Program-made: the position numbers and the translations under genes
In this document: positions 17,277 through 23,928 of the stretch, piece by piece
Numbering within the stretch: position 1 is the first letter of the stretch
How the letters are laid out: each line of letters starts with the position of its first letter
Assembly: GCF_000956475.1 (NCBI RefSeq)
Contig: NZ_JYJB01000007.1
Coordinates: forward strand, 310,001-374,000
From: Microbacterium hydrocarbonoxydans
GTDB taxonomy: Bacteria > Actinomycetota > Actinomycetes > Actinomycetales > Microbacteriaceae
Direction: 5' to 3'
DNA: 64,000 nt
Notes under the pieces: model-generated
Seen by the model: only the letters and a program-made list of their open reading frames with translations
Told to the model about the DNA's origin: nothing
Database searches by the model: none

Positions 17277-17816
17277 TCAGGCGAGTTCGTGCTCGTGCAC
17301 TGCCGTCGTCAGGCTCGTGCCGTTGAGGTCCAGGTAGAGCGTTCCCTCGGTGACGGTCATCGTGATGGTGTTGCGGCGATCGAGCAGCGCGGCGGCCGAG
17401 TCGATGAACCCCGGGTCGAAGCTGTAGACCCGGATCTCCGACGAGCGATGGATGCGCTTGTCGGCCCAGGGGGCCATGACCTTCGCGGGGTCCCGATGCG
17501 TGTAGACGACGGTCCGCTCGGCGATCCTGCTGCCGTAGTGCAGGCGCTCGGCGTCGGGGGCGCCGACCTCGATCCACGCGGTGATGAGGCCGGTGAGATC
17601 GCGCACGAGCACGGCCGGTTCCTCGGTCGATGAGACGGTGCCGCCGAAAGCGATCCCCTCGGCGTATTCGAGGCCGTAGGCGAGCAGACGCGTGAGCATG
17701 TAGGCGTCGGTCTCGGACGGATGCTGCGCCACCCGCAGCGCGTAGTCCTCGTACACCCCGCGATCGGTGTCGGCGAGCTGCACGTCGAACGTGTACATAG
17801 TCGATCCGATGGCCAT
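17277..17816 (-). CDS. YaeQ family protein
   Basis: A protein of 179 residues matching the YaeQ family in length and conserved blocks: the start MAIGSTMYTFDVQLADTDR, ARLLAYGLEYAEGIAFGG-like text (TRLLAYGLEYAEGIAFGG, about residues 43-60), WIEVGAPDAERLHYGSR (about 84-100) and WADKRIHRSSEIRVYSF. YaeQ has a PD-(D/E)xK nuclease-like fold in structural studies, but its role is not firmly known. I chose ATG 17816 over 17825 because the family starts with MA-I. It is followed downstream by about 110 bp with no recognised gene. Confidence 0.9.
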   Translation of the reverse strand: MAIGSTMYTFDVQLADTDRGVYEDYALRVAQHPSETDAYMLTRLLAYGLEYAEGIAFGGTVSSTEEPAVLVRDLTGLITAWIEVGAPDAERLHYGSRIAERTVVYTHRDPAKVMAPWADKRIHRSSEIRVYSFDPGFIDSAAALLDRRNTITMTVTEGTLYLDLNGTSLTTAVHEHELA

Positions 17817-17843
17817 AGGGCCCAAGCCTACGGCGCGCGGAGA

Positions 17844-18044
17844 CTACTTCTTCGCCGACTCCTGATCCCACAGGCGCATGCCGATGTGCACGAGTCCCGC
17901 GCAGAGGGCGGCGGCGCCGAGCGCCACGACCGCGACGCCGATCGTCGCGGGCATCGCGGCGCCGAAGACGACGGCGCCGAGTCCTCCGAGCAGCATGATG
18001 ACGACGAATGCCCCGTACATGCGCTTGAGCCTAGTGGCGGGCAT
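17844..18044 (-). CDS. Small two-helix membrane protein
   Basis: A protein of 66 residues, MPATRLKRMYGAFVVIMLLG..., with two hydrophobic helices (about residues 10-28 and 33-53) and a charged C-terminus DQESAKK. Its start lies 5 bp after the stop of the radical SAM gene, so it is probably co-transcribed. ATG 18020 is an alternative start (58 residues). I do not recognise a family. Confidence 0.6.
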   Translation of the reverse strand: MPATRLKRMYGAFVVIMLLGGLGAVVFGAAMPATIGVAVVALGAAALCAGLVHIGMRLWDQESAKK

Positions 18045-18049
18045 CCTGT

Positions 18050-19108
18050 TCAGAACAGCATGGGCTGCGCGGGGACGGCTGCCGCCACGGGGGCTGCGCG
18101 CACCGGCATCCGCCCGCACCCTCTGCCGCTCGCGGGTTCGACCTCGACCTCGTCGTGTCCGTCGAGCCGGTGCATGCGGATCAGCGGCCGCACGCGTTTC
18201 GACAGCCACTGACGGTAGGGCTTGGGTGCTTCGGCCGACATTCCCGGGTACAGACCGCGATAGGACGACAGCAGATCGGGGCGGAACTCTCCGAGCCACT
18301 GCATGAACCACGGCTTCACGCCGGGCCGCAGATGAAGAGCGCCATAGATCACGCGCACCGCACCCGCCGCCTTGATGCGCGCAAGCGCCGTGTCGATCGC
18401 GTCGACCGAGTCGGTCATGTGGGGCATGATCGGCATCAGGAAGACGGTCACCCGGAACCCGGCATCCGTCAGCGCCCGCACCGTGTCGAGCCGCGCCTGG
18501 GTGGTCGGAGCCCCCGGCTCGATCGCCTTCTGCAGCTCGTCGTCGTACATCGCGATCGACATCTGGATGTCGACGTGCACGCGCTGGGAGGCCTTCACCA
18601 GCTGCGGGATGTCGCGACGGATCAGCGTGCCCTTGGTGAGGATCGACATGGGCGTGCCGGATGCCGCGAGCGCTTCGATGATGCCGGGCATGAGCCTGTA
18701 GCGCCCTTCGGCGCGCTGATACGGATCGGTGTTCGTGCCGAGGGCGACCAGCTCGTGGTTCCAGCTGCCTCGGCGCAGCTCGCGCTCGAGCGTCTCGACG
18801 ACGTTGACCTTGACGACGATCTGCGAGTCGAAGTCGGCTCCGCCGTCGAGGTCGAGGTACTCGTGCGTCCCGCGGGCGAAACAGTAACTACACGCGTGAC
18901 TGCATCCGCGATAGGGATTGATGGTCCACGAGAACGGCATCCGCGACGCGCCCGGAACCTTGTTCAGCGCCGACTTCGAGAGCACCTCGTGGAAAGTCAT
19001 CCCGGCGAACTCGGGAGTGGTCACGGTGCGCAGGATACTCGTTCGATCTTCGAGACCGGGTAGCGCCGCCGCATCCGTATCTCCGAGTTTCTGACCCTGC
19101 CACCGCAT
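18050..19108 (-). CDS. Rv2578c family radical SAM protein (SplB-like)
   Basis: Radical S-adenosylmethionine enzyme of 352 residues. The [4Fe-4S] motif CSHACSYC (CX3CX2C, about residues 71-78) sits in NPYRGCSHACSYCFARGTHE, typical of the Rv2578c/spore-photoproduct-lyase-like group. Other family blocks are ALGTNTDPYQRAEGRYRL and TKGTLIRRDIPQL. In Mycobacterium tuberculosis the relative Rv2578c (splB) belongs to the DNA-damage regulon, hence a repair-related guess, but the reaction is not known. It starts at ATG 19108, divergent from the M15 peptidase, with a degenerate SOS-like site upstream, and is followed by a small membrane protein gene. Confidence 0.9.
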   Translation of the reverse strand: MRWQGQKLGDTDAAALPGLEDRTSILRTVTTPEFAGMTFHEVLSKSALNKVPGASRMPFSWTINPYRGCSHACSYCFARGTHEYLDLDGGADFDSQIVVKVNVVETLERELRRGSWNHELVALGTNTDPYQRAEGRYRLMPGIIEALAASGTPMSILTKGTLIRRDIPQLVKASQRVHVDIQMSIAMYDDELQKAIEPGAPTTQARLDTVRALTDAGFRVTVFLMPIMPHMTDSVDAIDTALARIKAAGAVRVIYGALHLRPGVKPWFMQWLGEFRPDLLSSYRGLYPGMSAEAPKPYRQWLSKRVRPLIRMHRLDGHDEVEVEPASGRGCGRMPVRAAPVAAAVPAQPMLF

Positions 19109-19115
19109 GCTTCAT

Positions 19116-19131
19116 TCGAACATAAAAACGA
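19116..19131 (-). promoter_or_regulatory. Degenerate LexA/SOS-like box before the radical SAM gene
   Basis: TCGAACATAAAAACGA matches the actinobacterial SOS consensus TCGAAC-N4-GTTCGA at 9 of 12 fixed positions: the left half is perfect and the right half weak. It lies 8-23 bp before the ATG at 19108. I include it because the mycobacterial relative is LexA-controlled; on sequence alone it is weak. Confidence 0.3.
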
Positions 19132-19176
19132 ATCCGAGTCAAGATGGCGATCAGGCGGATACGACACAATGGGTCC

Positions 19177-20106
19177 ATGCATCTTCCGCGGCAGCCCCAG
19201 CACGCGCCGCCGCGCTCGCCGATCCACGGACCCGCACTGCCGATCGGCCTCGCGGTCACGGCGATCGGGATTCTCATCGCGATCGCCACGGCGCCCGCGA
19301 GTGGCGTGTCCGGTGAGCAGGAGATGCCCGAGCCCAGTGTCGTGCAGGAGGTGCCGGGCGTCGAGCTCGACGCGACCGCCGCAGCCGATCCGTGCTCGGA
19401 GCCGGACGTGCAGGCCGCCCTCGCTAACGCCGACGACGCCGCGACGATCGCCGCGTTCGGCGGGGGAGAGAAGTTCCGCGAGGCTGTCGTCGCCGGCAAC
19501 GCGCCCTGCATCGCCTTGAACGACCCCACGCACGTCTGGGTCGTCGTCAACAAGGCTCGCCCGCTCGACCCGATCGACTTCACGCCGCAGCCGCTCACCG
19601 CGGCGCCGTTGCAGATCACGACCGGATCCGGCCAGGCGCGATCCGACGTCGCGGCCGCGATCGGCGAACTCGCGGCGGCGGCCGCAGCCGACGGAGTGGG
19701 GCAGATCGGAGCGAACAATGGCTATCGCTCGTACGACCTGCAGGTGCGCACCTACGCCTCGCACGTGCGGGCGGAGGGCCAGGACCATGCGGATGCCGCA
19801 TCCGCCCGGGCCGGACACAGCGAGCATCAGACGGGTCTCGCCCTCGACCTCGTCGCGTGCGCCCCCTGCGGGGGCATCGAGGCGTTCGGCGCGACACCGC
19901 AGGGGGCCTGGGTCGCCGAGCACTCGTGGGAGTACGGCTTCATCGTCCGCTACGAAGACGGCTCGACCCCGATCAGCGGATACATGCCCGAGCCCTGGCA
20001 CGTCCGCTACATCGGAGTCGAGCTCGCGGAGGCCTATCACGCGGGCGGATTCCACACCCTCGAGGAGTTCTTCGGCCTGCCGGCCGCCCCCGATTATCTG
20101 CAGTGA
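19177..20106 (+). CDS. M15 family D-alanyl-D-alanine carboxypeptidase (VanY-like), exported
   Basis: Peptidoglycan-trimming zinc peptidase of 309 residues. A membrane-spanning N-terminus (about residues 22-42: LPIGLAVTAIGILIAIATA) anchors or exports it. The LAS-fold catalytic region has RAGHSEHQTGLALDL (zinc His and Asp spaced H-x6-D) and the C-terminal MPEPWHVRY with the third zinc ligand His. GANNGYRSYDLQ is the substrate-loop Arg block. I chose ATG 19177 (MHLPRQPQ...); ATG 19144 would add 11 residues. It probably removes the terminal D-Ala of pentapeptide stems. Transcribed divergently from the radical SAM gene. Confidence 0.88.
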   Translation: MHLPRQPQHAPPRSPIHGPALPIGLAVTAIGILIAIATAPASGVSGEQEMPEPSVVQEVPGVELDATAAADPCSEPDVQAALANADDAATIAAFGGGEKFREAVVAGNAPCIALNDPTHVWVVVNKARPLDPIDFTPQPLTAAPLQITTGSGQARSDVAAAIGELAAAAAADGVGQIGANNGYRSYDLQVRTYASHVRAEGQDHADAASARAGHSEHQTGLALDLVACAPCGGIEAFGATPQGAWVAEHSWEYGFIVRYEDGSTPISGYMPEPWHVRYIGVELAEAYHAGGFHTLEEFFGLPAAPDYLQ

Positions 20107-20227
20107 ACAACAGCGGGCCGCGGCATCCGCCTCTCGCGGTACTGAGTCTCACGAAATGTGGAATCAGTTCCCAGTCCGACATAGAATCTCGGGAGCAAGG
20201 ACGCACGAGACTCATCGGAGGACCCCC

Positions 20228-21391
20228 ATGGAACGCGACATCTACGAAGAGGACCACGAGGCGTTCCGCGACCTCGTCAAGGACTTCGTGAAGCGCCACG
20301 TCACGAACGAGGCGATGGAGAAGTGGGATGCCGCGGGTGAGATCGACCGCGACACCATGCTGGCTGCAGGCGAGGCAGGACTGATCGGCCTCTCGGTGCC
20401 CGAGGAGTTCGGCGGTGCAGGGATGCTGCAGGACTACCGCTTCCGCACCATCGTGATGGAAGAGGTCATCGCCGCCGGCGCCGGATCGCTCGCCGGGGCC
20501 TTCGGCATCCAGGACGACCTCGCTGTGCCGTACCTCGTGCACATGGGCACGCAGGAGCAGAAGGAGAAGTGGCTGCCCCGTATGGCCACAGGCGAGGTCC
20601 TCGGCGCTCTCGCGATGACCGACCCGGGCGCCGGCTCCGATCTGCGCGGCATCAAGACCAACGCCAAGAAGGTCGACGGCGGATACATCCTCAACGGCGC
20701 GAAGACCTTCATCTCCTCCGGCACGACGGCCGATGTCGTCGTCACCTTCGTCAAGACCGGCGAGGGCAACCGTCCGGACGCGTTCAGCCTGCTGCTCGTC
20801 GAGAAGGGCATGGAGGGCTTCGACCAGGGCAAGAAGCTCCGCAAGATGGGCTTCCATGGCTGGGACACGGCCGAGCTGAGCTTCACCGACGTGTTCGTCC
20901 CCGAGGAGAACCTCATCAGCGGCAAGGAGGGCCAGGGCTTCATCCAGCTGATGCTGAACCTGCCTCTCGAGCGCCTGTCGATCGGCGTCGCCGCGGCGGC
21001 CGCCGCGCAGGCAGCCCTCGACTGGACCGTCGCCTACACGAAGGACCGCGAGGCCTTCGGCGAGCGCATCGCGGACTTCCAGAACACGCGCTTCCGCCTC
21101 GCCGACATGTCGGCCACGACCGAGGCGATGTGGGCGTACATCGATCGCGCGCTGCTCGCGTACAAGGACGGCAGACTCTCGGCCGAAGACGCCGCGAAGG
21201 TCAAGTTCTGGGCGACCGAGCGCGAGTGGGAGGTGCTCGACATGGGCGTGCAGCTGCACGGCGGCTACGGCTACATCATGGAGTACCCGATCGCCCGTGC
21301 GTTCACGGATGCCCGCGTGCACCGAATCTACGGCGGCACGAACGAGATCATGCGCGACCTGGTCGGCCGCCAGATCGTGGGCAAGCGCTGA
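20228..21391 (+). CDS. Acyl-CoA dehydrogenase
   Basis: FAD-dependent dehydrogenase of 387 residues that introduces the alpha-beta double bond in acyl-CoA during fatty- or branched-acid degradation. Signatures are AMTDPGAGSDLRGIKTNAKK (about residues 138-157), FISSGTTADVVVTF, KMGFHGWDTAELSFTDV and YIMEYPIARAFTDARVHRIY near the C-terminus. At the usual catalytic Glu position of medium-chain enzymes there is Gly (IYGGTNEIMRD), so the base is probably the Glu in NLPLERLSIG, as in the long-chain/isovaleryl type. It is monocistronic with its own terminator; the partner flavoprotein genes are not nearby. Confidence 0.93.
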   Translation: MERDIYEEDHEAFRDLVKDFVKRHVTNEAMEKWDAAGEIDRDTMLAAGEAGLIGLSVPEEFGGAGMLQDYRFRTIVMEEVIAAGAGSLAGAFGIQDDLAVPYLVHMGTQEQKEKWLPRMATGEVLGALAMTDPGAGSDLRGIKTNAKKVDGGYILNGAKTFISSGTTADVVVTFVKTGEGNRPDAFSLLLVEKGMEGFDQGKKLRKMGFHGWDTAELSFTDVFVPEENLISGKEGQGFIQLMLNLPLERLSIGVAAAAAAQAALDWTVAYTKDREAFGERIADFQNTRFRLADMSATTEAMWAYIDRALLAYKDGRLSAEDAAKVKFWATEREWEVLDMGVQLHGGYGYIMEYPIARAFTDARVHRIYGGTNEIMRDLVGRQIVGKR

Positions 21392-21398
21392 CAGCAGT

Positions 21399-21441
21399 CG
21401 CCGAAGGGGCCTCGGATGCCGGATCCGGGGCCCCTTCGGCG
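21399..21441 (+). terminator. Terminator of the acyl-CoA dehydrogenase gene
   Basis: CGCCGAAGGGGCC (21399-21411) pairs perfectly with GGCCCCTTCGGCG (21429-21441), 8 bp after the stop. A 13-bp direct repeat GTTCGCGCCGGCG follows at 21441 and again at 21471. Confidence 0.8.
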
Positions 21442-21482
21442 TTCGCGCCGGCGCGCGTTCACGCGGTCGCGTTCGCGCCGGC

Positions 21483-21568
21483 GTGCGAAAAATCGGAGAT
21501 CCTGCGCGACACGCCGGAAGCGGATGCCGCGGCGCGGCGTGTCGACGAGATCCTCCGACTTTTCTCAC
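21483..21568. repeat. Imperfect 34-bp inverted repeat between convergent genes
   Basis: Arms 21483-21516 and 21535-21568 (outer ends GTGCGAAAAATCGGAG and CTCCGACTTTTCTCAC, inner ends GACACGCCG and CGGCGTGTCG) pair at about 26 of 34 positions around an 18-bp core. It lies between the acyl-CoA dehydrogenase terminator and the ECF S-component stop. The size and imperfect arms suggest a REP/MITE-like element; no direct target duplication was seen. Confidence 0.6.
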
Positions 21569-21612
21569 ACCGAGGGAGGGGCCGGGGAGGCCGGCGGCGG
21601 TGTGACGGCCGG

Positions 21613-22242
21613 CTACGGGTGCGAACGCCGCCCGCCGACGCCGGCCCTGCGCAGGCGGTCGGCGATCAGGATGCCGAGGGCCGTCGCTCCGACGCAGCTC
21701 GTGAGCGTGACCGCGAAGAAGACGACCTGATACCAGAGGCCGAACATGCCGAGATCGAACGACGCCCATGCCATCACGGGATACACGACGCTGACGATCA
21801 GCGCGCCGATGTAGTGCATCCAGGTGCCCCAGTAGCGCCACATCACGAAGAGGAACGGCAGCTCGGCGAACGCCGCCCACCACAGGTTGGTGAGAACGCT
21901 GCTGAATCCGTAACCGGAGAACGGCACGATCACGAGGCCCGCGAGCAGGCCGACCAGCATCCCGACCAGTGGGCGCCGCAGCAGGCGCAGCGCGCTCACG
22001 GAGGGCAGCAGCCACAGCCCGGCCATCGCGACGCTCACGATCGGCAGGACGGGGAACAGGAGAGTCGACAGCCAGTTCGCCGGGGCGAGCAGCAGCCCTC
22101 CCGCCACCCCGAGCGCGGCGCACGTGAGGAGGATCGCCGTCGGGAAGCGGAAGCGCCCCGCGCTCGCGGGAAGCGCGCTCATGCGTGGTTCGTTCTGCGC
22201 CTGGGTCTCGGCGTCGCCGGCGACAGCATCCGTCCCGCTCAT
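21613..22242 (-). CDS. YkoE-like ECF transporter substrate-binding (S) component, iron-linked operon
   Basis: Integral membrane protein of 209 residues with five to six hydrophobic helices starting near residue 33. The blocks LWLLPSVSALRLLRRPLVG, LTNLWWAAFAELPFLFVMWR and WYQVVFFAVTLTSCVGATAL match the layout of YkoE-like S components of energy-coupling-factor importers, which capture the substrate and dock on the EcfT/ATPase module. It is the last gene of the four-gene operon; its ATG overlaps the siderophore-interacting gene by 4 bp (ATGA). Because of that partner and the iron box upstream of the operon, a ferric chelate rather than a thiamine precursor is the likely substrate. That is inference. 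Confidence 0.75.
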   Translation of the reverse strand: MSGTDAVAGDAETQAQNEPRMSALPASAGRFRFPTAILLTCAALGVAGGLLLAPANWLSTLLFPVLPIVSVAMAGLWLLPSVSALRLLRRPLVGMLVGLLAGLVIVPFSGYGFSSVLTNLWWAAFAELPFLFVMWRYWGTWMHYIGALIVSVVYPVMAWASFDLGMFGLWYQVVFFAVTLTSCVGATALGILIADRLRRAGVGGRRSHP

Positions 22243-23114
22243 GCGAGGGGCTCCGCTGCGGCCTCGCGTGCGGCCTTCGACGCGGGGGAGGCGGCGCCGA
22301 TCTTCCAGTATCCGCAGAAGCTGACGGTGTGCTTGTCGACTCCGCGCTCGCCGACGAGGTGCTTGCGCACGCCCGAGGCGAGCGACTGCTCGCCGGCGGC
22401 GTATGCGTGGAACGGCCCATCGGGCAGCGCCGTGTTCGCCAGGGCTGCGAGGGCGAGCACTCCGGGGGCTGTGCCGTGCGGGCGTGTGATCCACGTGACC
22501 TCGACGCCGTCAGGATGCGGGAACGTCAGCGCGTCGTCGTCGGAGGGCGCCTCGATGATCGCGGTGCCCACCGCTGCGGGCGGAAGCGAGGCGCAGATGC
22601 CCGCGATGGCGGGGAGCGCGGTCTCGTCGCCGACCAGCACGACGCGGTCGGTGCCGCGCTGCGGGTTGAACGTGAGTCCTTCGTCGATGATCAGCACGTG
22701 CTCGCCGGGCGTGCAGGTCTCGGCCCACCGAGACGCGGGGCCCGCCGTGCCCTCGGCTGCCGAGCCGTGCAGCACGAAGTCGACGTCGATCTCGGCCCCG
22801 GCATCCGCCGTCGCCGCACGATATGCGCGCACGGTGTAGTTGCGCATGACAGGACGCTCGCCGTCGGGAATGCGCAGGAACTTCAGGTATCCGAACATGC
22901 TGTTCGCCTTGGCGGGAACACGCTCGAGCCCGGCGTCGCCGCCGATCGGCAGGAACAGGCGGAACCACTGGTCGAAGCCCATGGGGCGGAACCTCTCGAT
23001 CTCGCCGCCGCCGAGTGTGACGCGCAGCCAGTGCGCCGAGAGCCGCTCGGTGCGCAGCACGGTGAGGTGGATCAGCTCGGCTGATTCGGGTTTGACCATT
23101 TTGCTGAATGCCAT
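22239..23114 (-). CDS. Siderophore-interacting protein (FAD-dependent ferric-siderophore reductase)
   Basis: Flavoprotein of 291 residues that releases iron from imported ferric siderophores by reduction, in the cytoplasm. Family motifs are the FAD-binding MRNYTVRAYR (R-x-Y-T/S, about residues 90-99), the NAD(P)H-site VVLVGDETALPAIAGI (about 159-174) and the C-terminal FCGYWKIG (SIP-type Y-W-K). It sits between EcfT and the S-component, coupled to the latter by an ATGA overlap and only 10 bp after the EcfT stop, so the importer of the same operon probably supplies its substrate. Confidence 0.92.
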   Translation of the reverse strand: MAFSKMVKPESAELIHLTVLRTERLSAHWLRVTLGGGEIERFRPMGFDQWFRLFLPIGGDAGLERVPAKANSMFGYLKFLRIPDGERPVMRNYTVRAYRAATADAGAEIDVDFVLHGSAAEGTAGPASRWAETCTPGEHVLIIDEGLTFNPQRGTDRVVLVGDETALPAIAGICASLPPAAVGTAIIEAPSDDDALTFPHPDGVEVTWITRPHGTAPGVLALAALANTALPDGPFHAYAAGEQSLASGVRKHLVGERGVDKHTVSFCGYWKIGAASPASKAAREAAAEPLA

Positions 23115-23124
23115 CGGGCGCCTT

Positions 23125-23928
23125 TCAGAGGTTCCAGGAGAGGAGGAAGATCGTTGCGGATGCTGCGAGCACCACGACGATGAACACGACGTCGCGCGTG
23201 CGGAACGGCACCAGATGCCGTTCGGTGCGGGTGGGATGGGCGCCGAAGGCTCGTGAGTCCATCGCCAGGGCCACCCGTTCTGCGTGCCGGATCGCCCCGG
23301 CGAGCAGAGGCACGATGTAGCCCCAGCCGCGCGCGATCCGGGCGAGGGGGCCGCGTCCGCCGTGGTGCCCGCGCACGCGGTGGGCGGCGCGGATCACGGA
23401 GAGCTCGTGCCCGAAGCGCGGCACGAACCGGAAGGCGGCGAGAGCCGTGTAGCCGATCCGGTACGGCACCCGCAGCTGCTGCACGCTGGCCCGTACCAGG
23501 TCGGGGCCGGTCGTCGTGAGCCCGCCGATCAGTGCGAGCGCGACGATCGAGCCCAGTCGCAGCGCGGTCGCGAAGCCGATCGCGAGAGCGCCGGAGTAGA
23601 GCGTCCAGCCTCCGATCCGGAGAAGCGGGATGCTGTCGTGCACGTGCTGCGAATCGACCCAGACCGAGAATCCGAGGCCGATCAGGAGCATGCCGGCCGG
23701 AAGAGCCGCGAACAGGATTGCGGCGAGGCGGCCGGTGAGGCGCGCTCCGAGAAGCAACACGGCGTAGGCGAGCACCAGGAACGCGGCGGGAGTGGCGAGA
23801 TCGCGCGCGAACACCAGCAGGATCATGGCCGGCGCGACTGCGGCGATCTTCGAGATCGGGTTCAGGGCATAGAGGAACTGCCAGGGCGAGGCCGCGGCGA
23901 ACCGCGCGTACGGGTCGAAGACGGTCAC
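23125..23928 (-). CDS. ECF transporter transmembrane protein EcfT
   Basis: Scaffold membrane protein of 267 residues that couples S component to the ATPases. It has about five hydrophobic segments. The two coupling-helix signatures (Ala-Arg-Gly type) appear as IRAAHRVRGHHG and LAMDSRAFGAHPTR near residues 185-200 and 220-235; the latter corresponds to the classical A-x-x-R motif that grips the ATPase groove. Starting with GTG, it overlaps the ATPase stop by 4 bp (GTGA). Together with the fused ATPase it forms a complete energising module. Confidence 0.92.
   Translation of the reverse strand: MTVFDPYARFAAASPWQFLYALNPISKIAAVAPAMILLVFARDLATPAAFLVLAYAVLLLGARLTGRLAAILFAALPAGMLLIGLGFSVWVDSQHVHDSIPLLRIGGWTLYSGALAIGFATALRLGSIVALALIGGLTTTGPDLVRASVQQLRVPYRIGYTALAAFRFVPRFGHELSVIRAAHRVRGHHGGRGPLARIARGWGYIVPLLAGAIRHAERVALAMDSRAFGAHPTRTERHLVPFRTRDVVFIVVVLAASATIFLLSWNL

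Noticed and set aside
20107..20227. Small gene between the M15 peptidase and acyl-CoA dehydrogenase genes
   Set aside because: No start with a ribosome site and no coding bias; it reads as a promoter and leader region.
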